A stretch of 26,498 nucleotides of DNA from contig CAAEIL010000312.1 of assembly GCA_900755985.1 (NCBI GenBank), positions 1 to 26,498 of the forward strand. Direction: 5' to 3'. Origin of the DNA: Bacteroidales bacterium. GTDB taxonomy: Bacteria; Bacteroidota; Bacteroidia; Bacteroidales; Muribaculaceae. Shown one piece after another: positions 1-6,874 of this stretch (positions are counted from its first letter, which is position 1; each line of letters opens with the position of its first letter). The position numbers were made by a program, and so were the translations under genes. The notes under the pieces were generated by a model. It saw nothing but the letters and a program-made list of their open reading frames with translations. It had not been told where the DNA came from and did not search any database.

Positions 1-123
1 AACTTTTACTAAAAAAGATATCATATTGTTAATTTGTAATGCGCCCTTTGTTGAAATTGAAGAGCCGGTCCGGTTCTGATGTCGCTTCCTATTCGCATAT
101 CTTGACCGCTTTTCGCCTTGTTC

Positions 124-153
124 CTCAGTCATGTACCTCGGTACACTCCTTAG
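124..153. repeat. Quasi-palindromic block in the 193-nt left-edge non-coding stretch
   Basis: A perfect 6-bp inverted repeat, TGTACC (132-137) and GGTACA (140-145) with a 2-nt centre, sits inside longer imperfect arms (124-137 against 140-153, 10 of 14 positions pairing). It lies downstream of the glycosyltransferase stop codon and lacks a T-run, so it is not a typical intrinsic terminator. On the minus strand a frame beginning ATG at 132 (MTEEQGEKRSRYANRK...) stays open to the left edge. Its very basic composition and position suggest a non-coding dispersed repeat rather than a gene. From general familiarity it resembles blocks seen near gene ends in other Bacteroidales, but I could not verify this. 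No other gene is supported in 1-193. Confidence 0.4.
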
Positions 154-193
154 TCTCAAGACAAAAATCAACTCAAGCTATGCGACCCTGCAG

Positions 194-1354
194 CTAACAT
201 TTATTATTAAACAAGCTCTTAGTCAGTAATCGGGCGTATGCCTCGGTCATAGACTGCATAGTATATCTGCTTCGGGGAATTTTTTCAAAAGCGGCTTTTA
301 TGCTTTCTATCAGGGTCGGGATGTCGCTGAAATCGCAGGCAAAGCCGTCATCGGCTGACAGAAGCTCAGCTCCCGCCAGCTCCCCGTTAACAACGACAGG
401 TGTTCCGCAAGCAAGAGCTTCGGCAGTTACAAGACCGAATGCTTCGTTGTGTGAGGGCATCAGAAAAACATCATGAGAGGCGTATAGCGAGGCCATCTCT
501 TGTGCGGACTCTACCCTTCCGGCATACACGATATTTGGTTTTATCCGGGGCTTTTCAATATCGCCGACTATGGTAAGTGTCCAATTCTCGGGCATAACTT
601 CGGCAAGTTTGTACAGTGCCTCGGGGTTTTTAATATCAATCCATTTTCTGGCTGCTGCCAACAGTCTCTTAGAGCTGTCACGTTGCTTCATCCGGCGTTT
701 TTCCCGTTCGGCAAAAAATACAGGGCTGACACCATTGGGGATAACAACCGGCGTTAAATCTGATAAGTCGCTATCGCACATAATCCTGGCATAGGCTTCA
801 GTAGGTGAAACAATTGTAAGGTCAGGAAGCGAGTGAAGCAAAGTCGATTTTGTTTTTCGCTTGTCAAAGGTTTGTTTCAGGCGATAAGCCGCAGGATATG
901 CTTTGTTGAATTGACAAGTACGGCAGTCACCGGAATAAAACTCTTGGCATTTGCTCGGAATTTTTGCACAGTGACCGGTGAGCAACCAATTGTCATGCAA
1001 TGTTACGATGACTTTGCATCTTATATTACGGAGACACTCGACAAGAAGTCGCATATCAAGGTAATAACCATGCAGATTATGCAGATGAACGACATCAGGC
1101 TGTTGCGCCTCAAGCCAGCGGCATATTTTTTTGGTCGCACGGCGGTCAAGAAATCCGTCGTTGTCGCAAAATCGGGCCTGCAAAGCGTTGAAACGGTGCC
1201 TCCAGCGACTTCCGAGCACCAAGTCGCCCTGTCCTCGCCCTACGGCAACAACGACTTCAATACCTTTTTGACGCAAACCATCGTTCAACGAAGTGATAAA
1301 TTCGCCGATTGTGCTACCCGGGCCTCCGGTTGTATTGATGACGGCAAGTTTCAT
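194..1354 (-). CDS. GT4-family (WcaC-like) glycosyltransferase
   Basis: Predicted retaining glycosyltransferase with a GT-B fold, moving a sugar from a nucleotide donor onto a cell-surface glycan precursor in the cytoplasm; donor and acceptor cannot be read from sequence. The 386-aa protein has an N-terminal GT4-like domain (HLHNLHGYY at about 90-98) and a donor-binding C-terminal domain with the E-x7-E signature (E304 and E312 in EAFGLVTAEALACGTPVV). A cysteine group (C129, C136, C144, C147) after TGHCA is typical of colanic-acid-type WcaC relatives. There is no signal peptide or membrane segment. Its ATG overlaps the stop of the upstream serine ammonia-lyase by one base (TGATG), which suggests translational coupling as last gene of a four-gene unit. 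Family call is firm; substrate is unknown. Confidence 0.85.
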   Translation of the reverse strand: MKLAVINTTGGPGSTIGEFITSLNDGLRQKGIEVVVAVGRGQGDLVLGSRWRHRFNALQARFCDNDGFLDRRATKKICRWLEAQQPDVVHLHNLHGYYLDMRLLVECLRNIRCKVIVTLHDNWLLTGHCAKIPSKCQEFYSGDCRTCQFNKAYPAAYRLKQTFDKRKTKSTLLHSLPDLTIVSPTEAYARIMCDSDLSDLTPVVIPNGVSPVFFAEREKRRMKQRDSSKRLLAAARKWIDIKNPEALYKLAEVMPENWTLTIVGDIEKPRIKPNIVYAGRVESAQEMASLYASHDVFLMPSHNEAFGLVTAEALACGTPVVVNGELAGAELLSADDGFACDFSDIPTLIESIKAAFEKIPRSRYTMQSMTEAYARLLTKSLFNNKC

Positions 1355-2571
1355 CAGTGTATTGCCGCCAGCCCTCCACGGCCTGTTTCTTTATAAATCG
1401 AAGGGAGATCATGCCCGGTCTGCTTCATGACTTCGACTATGCGGTCGAAACTTACCGAATGTTGGCCGTCAGAGAATGCCGAGTAAAGATTAGAATCCAG
1501 AGCTCGTGCCGCGGCATAGGCATTGCGTTCGATACATGGAATCTGAACAAGGCCACATACGGGGTCACACGTCAGTCCAAGATGATGTTCAAGCCCCATT
1601 TCTGCAGAGTATTCTATCTGGGCAGGCGTACCGCCAAAAAGCTGAGATGCCGCGGCTGCAGCCATAGCGCAAGCCACGCCGACTTCGCCTTGGCAGCCTA
1701 CTTCGGCACCGCTCACCGATGCATTATGCTTGACGATATTTCCGAATAGTCCCGCGGTAGCAAGAGCCCGGAGTATACGCTGTCGCGAAAAGCCTTTTGA
1801 CGTATGCAGATGATACAGGACAGCTGGCAGCACGCCGCATGAGCCACAAGTTGGCGCAGTGACAATTTCGCCGCCCGAGGCATTTTCTTCGCTGACGGCC
1901 AAAGCATAAGCATAGACAAGGCCGCGACTCTTAAGCGAACTGTTATAACCGGCGGCGTGTACATAATAACTTACAGCCTTACGACGCACCCCGAGACCTC
2001 CGGGCAGCACACCTTCGGCTTCGATTCCACGTTCGACAGCGGCGGTCATCACATCCCATACCTTACCCAGATATTCCCAGATATCGGAATCTTCGCGCTC
2101 GGCTACATATTCCCAAAAACTTTTTCCCGTTTGTTCGCACCAGACAAGGATCTCCGATGCCGTTGACATATCATATACTTCTTTGCTCGGAGTATCATCG
2201 TTTTCTTGACCGTCAACAACAATATCACCGCCTCCAATCGAATAATATGTCTGTTCGACAGGCTCGCGTTCTCCTTCAGGAAATATTGCTTTTATGGTCA
2301 TGGCATTCGGATGCCTTGGCAATTCGATGTCTTCGCGCCATACAATTTCGGTTGGTGCAACGGGACTAAGGACATCAAGAATAGCCTTGTCTGTCAGGTG
2401 GCCTTTGCCGGTAGCCGCAAGCGAGCCATATAGTGTCACCTCAAAGGTCGCCGGAGCCAAACCATCTGATTTCATGGCGTCAACAAAAATCTGTGACGCT
2501 TTGCGTGGACCCATGGTGTGCGATGACGAGGGCCCGCGGCCTATTTTGAAGAGTTTTTTCAATGATTCCAT
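1354..2571 (-). CDS. sdaA: L-serine ammonia-lyase, single-chain [4Fe-4S] type
   Basis: Deaminates L-serine to pyruvate and ammonia in the cytoplasm. The 405-aa protein carries the N-terminal SSSHTMGP signature (15-22) and a C-terminal catalytic domain with TCGSCG (241-246), GCQGEVG (from 292) and CDPVCGLVQIPCIERNA (from 335). C293, C335 and C346 have the same 42- and 11-residue spacing as the Fe-S ligands I recall for E. coli SdaA (C343, C385, C396), so the cluster is probably intact. The frame extends 13 codons further upstream, but I place the start at the ATG at 2571: it gives the family N-terminus (MESLKKLFKIG) and avoids overlap with the preceding gene, which stops 13 nt earlier. The stop overlaps the glycosyltransferase start. 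Confidence 0.93.
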   Translation of the reverse strand: MESLKKLFKIGRGPSSSHTMGPRKASQIFVDAMKSDGLAPATFEVTLYGSLAATGKGHLTDKAILDVLSPVAPTEIVWREDIELPRHPNAMTIKAIFPEGEREPVEQTYYSIGGGDIVVDGQENDDTPSKEVYDMSTASEILVWCEQTGKSFWEYVAEREDSDIWEYLGKVWDVMTAAVERGIEAEGVLPGGLGVRRKAVSYYVHAAGYNSSLKSRGLVYAYALAVSEENASGGEIVTAPTCGSCGVLPAVLYHLHTSKGFSRQRILRALATAGLFGNIVKHNASVSGAEVGCQGEVGVACAMAAAAASQLFGGTPAQIEYSAEMGLEHHLGLTCDPVCGLVQIPCIERNAYAAARALDSNLYSAFSDGQHSVSFDRIVEVMKQTGHDLPSIYKETGRGGLAAIH

Positions 2572-2584
2572 AAAAATCAGCTTT

Positions 2585-3238
2585 TTAACGGACAAAAGGA
2601 TTGGTGGCAAGTTCGAGCGAAACCGTACTCATAGGTCCGTGTCCGGGATATATCAGGGTGCTCGAAGGGAGAGTCAACAGTTTTTTTCGGACCGATTCGA
2701 CAAGTTGGCGGTGATTGCCGCCGGGAAGGACGGTGCGCCCTATCGAGCCTCTGAAAAGGGAGTCGCCGGTTATGACAAAACCGTCTTGGGCGTCATATAG
2801 TGCGATTCCGCCCGGCGAATGTCCCGGCGTTGTTATAACCTGCAGTTGTCCCTTGCCAATCGAAATTATGTCACCGTCTTTCAGTTCCTGGTCGATTGTG
2901 ACAGCTTTCAGTATTTTCTGAGCAGAGCCAAGACCAAAAAATATCGCTTGTTCGACCACACGCTCGCCAAGGGCAGAATCTGCCGGTGACGCTTTTACCT
3001 TTACGCCATAGCGGTCGCGGACATGTGCTGTTCCCATACAATGGTCGACATGCAGGTGCGTGTTGATTATCTGTGTGAGACGGATATCGTTGGCCTGGAT
3101 ATATTCATCAAACTGGAGGCGGTCAGAATCGGTAAACATACCCGGGTCGATAACGGCGCCTTCGCCTGTCTCTGTATCTGTCACGATATACGTATTCTCC
3201 TCAAAAGGATTGAATACGAGCTGATGTACTTTTAGCAT
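2585..3238 (-). CDS. Metallo-beta-lactamase-fold hydrolase (glyoxalase II-like)
   Basis: Soluble two-metal hydrolase of the MBL superfamily, in the branch annotated as hydroxyacylglutathione-hydrolase-like; the true substrate is unknown. From the ATG at 3238 the protein has 217 aa with the full metal-ligand set: H61-L-H63-V-D65-H66, H140 in TPGHSPGG, D159 in ITGDS and H200 in YPGHGP. An upstream in-frame ATG at 3268 would add ten residues (MLDYKQIQRT) that do not fit the family; MLKVHQLVFNPFEENTY is the usual N-terminus. It lacks the C-terminal domain of classical glyoxalase II, so a short thioesterase-like or persulfide-related activity is also possible. It lies 47 nt after the CapA-like gene and 13 nt before sdaA, in the same minus-strand unit. 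Confidence 0.85.
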   Translation of the reverse strand: MLKVHQLVFNPFEENTYIVTDTETGEGAVIDPGMFTDSDRLQFDEYIQANDIRLTQIINTHLHVDHCMGTAHVRDRYGVKVKASPADSALGERVVEQAIFFGLGSAQKILKAVTIDQELKDGDIISIGKGQLQVITTPGHSPGGIALYDAQDGFVITGDSLFRGSIGRTVLPGGNHRQLVESVRKKLLTLPSSTLIYPGHGPMSTVSLELATNPFVR

Positions 3239-3285
3239 TGTTCTTTGAATTTGTTTATAATCCAACACTCTGCGAGTGCGAAAAG

Positions 3286-4431
3286 TTATTTTGCAGGCAT
3301 AAAACCGCCGTCATCGCTGAAGTCAAGTCTGCTTTCGGGAAAATCTTCCTTTGACAATTTTTTTATCAGTTTGGCTGCAGAATTATTGCTGTCGGCAAGG
3401 GGGCCTTTCCCTCGAGCTTGAATAAACGAATGTATTTTGCCCGACTTGAGCGTTCCGTCGGAATTAAGACGTACTGTCAGTAGCGGGGCGTAACCGGTAG
3501 CTCCGGCGATGCCCATACGGTAAGGAGTACAGAAATTACCAAGAGAATAAGCAATGAGATGACCTTTGTAAAGTTCGATTCCCCGGGGAACGTGCGGACC
3601 ATGGCCGACAACAATATCGGCCCCAAGGTCAATGGCGCGATGGCCAAATTCGTAAACATTTCCGCGAGCCTCGCCTACATATTTTTCGCTCTTTCGCGGC
3701 ACATGCATATATGCAGTGCCTTCGGCGCCGCCGTGAAAAATGACAACAATAATATCGCCACGTTTCTTCATCTCTCCGACGACTCTCTCAAGTTCTTTCA
3801 GATTGTTGATGTCAAGTGTGTTGGCCCCGTGACTGAATTGGGTAATTGCCACATTATGTCCGCCGAATTTGCCTACGGCTATTTCGTTGCGCCCTTTCAG
3901 ACCGGCATTAAGCAGTCCATAATTGTCAAGCGTGCTTAATGTGGAAGTACGTCCGGGTGCCCCGAAATCATTTATATGATTGTTGGCATTTCCCGCAAAG
4001 TCAAATCCTGCGTCAACAAGATTCTGCGCATACTTGGTAGGCATCCTGAAAATGAAGTATGTCTTAGGATTACGCATGGGTCTGCGTTTCCCGGGGCCGT
4101 CAAGAAAAGAACCTTCAAGGTTGAGGCAAGCCAGATCCACACCGCTGATAATTTCCTTACATTCGTCAAAAAGCATTTTGCCCTCATTCGCAGGCAAATG
4201 AGAGCCATGCAGCGAGTCTGGCCAGGTCGTTCCCATCATCACATCGCCAACAAATGCCATAGTAATGTCTTGTGCCGGAATTCCGCTTGTTGAATCAGTC
4301 GACAAGCTATCGACTGCTTGTAAGCCCTTAGCCGCCGCATTACCCTCGCCTTTGCCCGAGCAAGCAAATACGGCACAAAGCATAGCAAGGAAGGCTACGG
4401 AAAATGAATACTTGCAATTTATTAATCTCAT
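3286..4431 (-). CDS. CapA/PgsA-family metallophosphatase-like lipoprotein
   Basis: Member of the CapA family (PGA_cap, calcineurin-like fold), known from poly-gamma-glutamate and capsule systems but widespread with unclear roles. Visible family motifs in the 381-aa protein are VGDVMMG (61-67), LNLEGSF (103-109), NANNH (148-152), FHGGAEG (232-238), VGHGPHVPRG (275-284) and SLGNF (296-300). The N-terminus has a hydrophobic stretch ending VFAC at C24, followed by a polar, low-complexity linker (about 25-52), so it is probably a lipoprotein; phenylalanine at -2 makes the lipobox imperfect. No CapB, CapC or CapE partners are nearby, so poly-glutamate synthesis is not supported. It is the first gene of the minus-strand unit and has its own promoter-like site. 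Confidence 0.87.
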   Translation of the reverse strand: MRLINCKYSFSVAFLAMLCAVFACSGKGEGNAAAKGLQAVDSLSTDSTSGIPAQDITMAFVGDVMMGTTWPDSLHGSHLPANEGKMLFDECKEIISGVDLACLNLEGSFLDGPGKRRPMRNPKTYFIFRMPTKYAQNLVDAGFDFAGNANNHINDFGAPGRTSTLSTLDNYGLLNAGLKGRNEIAVGKFGGHNVAITQFSHGANTLDINNLKELERVVGEMKKRGDIIVVIFHGGAEGTAYMHVPRKSEKYVGEARGNVYEFGHRAIDLGADIVVGHGPHVPRGIELYKGHLIAYSLGNFCTPYRMGIAGATGYAPLLTVRLNSDGTLKSGKIHSFIQARGKGPLADSNNSAAKLIKKLSKEDFPESRLDFSDDGGFMPAK

Positions 4432-4466
4432 GGATATATAGACGCGGTATTGCGTGTTAGGAAATG

Positions 4467-4498
4467 CAAAATTAACACTTTTATCTCATTTCTCCACA
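4467..4498 (-). promoter_or_regulatory. Predicted Bacteroidetes promoter for the capA-like operon
   Basis: On the minus strand TAATTTTG (4474-4467) matches the -7 consensus TAnnTTTG exactly. TGTG (4498-4495), three of four matches to the -33 TTTG element, lies 20 nt upstream. The distance to the ATG at 4431 gives a leader of about 30 nt. No second promoter is obvious downstream, so this site probably drives all four minus-strand genes. Confidence 0.6.
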
Positions 4499-4526
4499 CC
4501 TGCATCCCCAAAAATCAACATTGCAG

Positions 4527-4628
4527 ATTTTTACCGAGGCGAGGCAGACGATGCGAAGCCTTTCCGAAATTTTTACCGAAGTTTGATTCTATATTTTCCA
4601 TGTTTGAAGTATTTGAAGCCTTTTGAAG
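4527..4628. repeat. Direct repeats in the 334-nt divergent intergenic region
   Basis: Two repeat sets lie between the divergent promoters. The 11-mer ATTTTTACCGA occurs at 4527-4537 and 4569-4579. The heptamer TTTGAAG occurs three times, at 4603-4609, 4612-4618 and 4622-4628, with 9- and 10-nt periods, just upstream of the -33 element of the uvrB promoter. Near-helical spacing is compatible with a regulator binding one DNA face, but this AT-rich stretch could also hold such repeats by chance. No gene is supported in 4432-4765. Confidence 0.4.
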
Positions 4629-4665
4629 TCTATTTATATTTATTTTCTTTATTTTAAAGATGTAT

Positions 4666-4698
4666 TTTTGGCCGTGATTTTTATTATTGCTAACTTTG
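4666..4698 (+). promoter_or_regulatory. Predicted Bacteroidetes promoter for uvrB operon
   Basis: TTTTG (4666-4670) and TAACTTTG (4691-4698) are separated by exactly 20 nt, an excellent match to the Bacteroidetes primary-sigma pattern. Transcription would start near 4705, leaving a leader of about 60 nt before the uvrB ATG at 4766. Confidence 0.75.
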
Positions 4699-4765
4699 CA
4701 AGTCAAGGCCGTGCGTACGCTTCACTTGTTTTATTTATCATTTGCTACGGTCTTTGTGTACGTTT

Positions 4766-6874
4766 ATGGATTTCAAACTCAAATCTGATTACGCTCCTAC
4801 AGGCGACCAACCTGAAGCTATCCGCCAACTCGTCCAAGGAATAAACAGCGGGACTCAGGCGCAGACGCTTCTTGGTGTTACCGGTTCCGGCAAGACCTTC
4901 ACCATGGCCAATGTCATTTCCGAGGTTCAGCGCCCCACCCTAATACTCAGCCATAATAAGACTCTTGCCGCACAGCTGTACAGCGAGATGAAGGGGTTCT
5001 TCCCCGAAAACTCCGTGCAGTATTTCATTTCATATTACGATTATTACCAACCCGAAGCTTACATACCTTCGCTTGATAAGTATATCGAGAAAGACCTGAT
5101 GATAAATCAGGAAATAGACCGACTGCGATTAGCTACAACTTCGGCGTTGCTTTCGGGGCGCCGTGACATTATTGTTGTATCTTCAGTGTCTTGCCTGTAC
5201 GGTATGGGCAATCCCGAGGATTTCCATCAGACAGCAGTGCATGTCGAAAAAGGCATGCGCATACCGCGCAACCAATTCCTACGCAAGCTTGTCAATGCAC
5301 TTTACTCTCGCACCGAACATGAACTTGAACGAGGCAAATTCCGTGTCAAGGGCGACACAGTCGATGTGCGTCTGGCTTATGAAGATATTGTTCTGCGCAT
5401 AGTTTTCTGGGGCGATGAAATAGAGAAGATAGTTGCCCTGCATCCTGATGACGGCACGACAATGGGCACTCATGACAGCATGAACATATACCCGGCCAAC
5501 CTCTTTGTCACCACGCCGGCCCGTCAGGCCTCGGCCATAGCCCAGATTCAGCTGGATTTGGGTCAGCAGGTCGAACGTTTCAACCGCGAAGCAAAAATGC
5601 TCGAAGCAAACCGTTTGTACGAGCGCGTGACATACGATGTGGAAATGATGAAAGAGGTAGGACATTGCTCGGGCATCGAAAACTATTCGCGATACTTCGA
5701 TGGCCGTCAGCCCGGTATGCGTCCGTTCTGTCTTTTAGACTATTTCCCCAAGGATTTCATGACCATTATCGACGAAAGTCATGTCACGATGCCACAGATA
5801 CGCGCTATGTACGGCGGTGACCGCTCGCGCAAGGAGAATCTTGTCCGATATGGATTCCGTCTCGAAGCCGCATTGGACAACAGGCCGCTTACTTTTGACG
5901 AATTCGAAAGACTTACGCATCAGACTATTTATGTTTCGGCTACTCCGGCCGATTATGAAATAGCTCGGAGCGAAGGCGTCATCGTCGAGCAAGTGATACG
6001 TCCTACAGGTCTGCTCGACCCCGAAATTTCTGTTTTGCCTACATCCAATCAGATAGACCGCCTACTCGAAGAAATTCAACAGCAAGTCGAGCGTGGCGAA
6101 CGTACACTCGTCACTACGCTGACAAAACGTATGGCCGAGGAGCTGAACGACTATCTGGCAAAGATGGATATCAAGACCTCATACATCCACAGCGATATCA
6201 AGTCCCTTGACCGCATTGCCATTCTTGACCAATTGCGGGCCGGAGAAATCGACGTGCTCATCGGCGTCAACCTCCTGCGCGAAGGACTCGATTTGCCCGA
6301 AGTCTCGCTGGTGGCCATTCTTGATGCTGACAAAGAAGGCTTTTTGCGTTCGCACCGCTCGCTGACTCAGACTGTTGGCCGTGCCGCACGAAATCTCCAC
6401 GGCCGCGTTATCATGTTCGCAGACCACATCACGGAGTCCATGCAGCTTACTATCGACGAGACCGAACGTCGCCGTGCTGTCCAAATGGCATACAACACCG
6501 AACACAATATTACACCCAAAGCCATCATCAAAGCACGTCAGGCAATCATCGGGCACGAGGATATCGACGATGTACCGCAGCCTGGCAAGCGTCTTTCTCA
6601 GCCGATCAGTGTCCAGCAACAACGCGAAGCCGAACGCTCACAGCGTCGACCACGCAAGGTCCTGTATGCCGAGGAGTACAATCAGCAGGCCGATATTGCC
6701 GCCGACCCAGTCATGTCGTATATGAGTCTTGACGAACTCAGGCATCAGACTCAGATTTTGCGTGATCAGATGAAAATGGCGGCAAAAAATATGCAATTCA
6801 TGGAAGCCGCCGCTCTGCGCGACCAAATTATCAACATTGAACAACATATCGAAAAACTCGAAGCCGCAAAATGA
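4766..6874 (+). CDS. uvrB: Excinuclease ABC subunit UvrB
   Basis: Damage-verifying helicase-like subunit of nucleotide-excision repair. With UvrA it loads at lesions, then recruits UvrC for incision and is displaced by UvrD. The 702-aa protein has Walker A GSGKT (40-44), the beta-hairpin region (YYDYYQPEAYIPSLDKYIEKD type), the DESH Walker B box, helicase motifs ending in the TVGRAARN segment, and a C-terminal UVR domain (DELRHQTQILRDQM onward) that contacts UvrC. A TTG eight codons upstream keeps the frame open, but the ATG at 4766 (MDFKLKSDYAPTGDQPEAI) matches the family start. It is the first gene after a strong promoter, and its stop overlaps the next start by four bases (ATGA). I see no SOS-type operator. 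Confidence 0.98.
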   Translation: MDFKLKSDYAPTGDQPEAIRQLVQGINSGTQAQTLLGVTGSGKTFTMANVISEVQRPTLILSHNKTLAAQLYSEMKGFFPENSVQYFISYYDYYQPEAYIPSLDKYIEKDLMINQEIDRLRLATTSALLSGRRDIIVVSSVSCLYGMGNPEDFHQTAVHVEKGMRIPRNQFLRKLVNALYSRTEHELERGKFRVKGDTVDVRLAYEDIVLRIVFWGDEIEKIVALHPDDGTTMGTHDSMNIYPANLFVTTPARQASAIAQIQLDLGQQVERFNREAKMLEANRLYERVTYDVEMMKEVGHCSGIENYSRYFDGRQPGMRPFCLLDYFPKDFMTIIDESHVTMPQIRAMYGGDRSRKENLVRYGFRLEAALDNRPLTFDEFERLTHQTIYVSATPADYEIARSEGVIVEQVIRPTGLLDPEISVLPTSNQIDRLLEEIQQQVERGERTLVTTLTKRMAEELNDYLAKMDIKTSYIHSDIKSLDRIAILDQLRAGEIDVLIGVNLLREGLDLPEVSLVAILDADKEGFLRSHRSLTQTVGRAARNLHGRVIMFADHITESMQLTIDETERRRAVQMAYNTEHNITPKAIIKARQAIIGHEDIDDVPQPGKRLSQPISVQQQREAERSQRRPRKVLYAEEYNQQADIAADPVMSYMSLDELRHQTQILRDQMKMAAKNMQFMEAAALRDQIINIEQHIEKLEAAK

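Noticed and set aside
833..1396. 187-codon plus-strand open frame
   Set aside because: It lies antisense to the glycosyltransferase and its junction with sdaA, has no recognisable domain, and the opposite frame has clear GT4 motifs.
2294..2800. 168-codon plus-strand open frame across the sdaA/MBL boundary
   Set aside because: Antisense to two firm genes and composed of low-similarity, basic sequence; a shadow frame.
3286..4431. Poly-gamma-glutamate capsule synthesis system
   Set aside because: Only a CapA-like protein is present; no CapB, CapC or CapE homologue lies in the window.
4432..4765. Small genes in the capA-uvrB gap (67- and 63-codon frames)
   Set aside because: They overlap both promoters and the repeats and have no coding-like composition.
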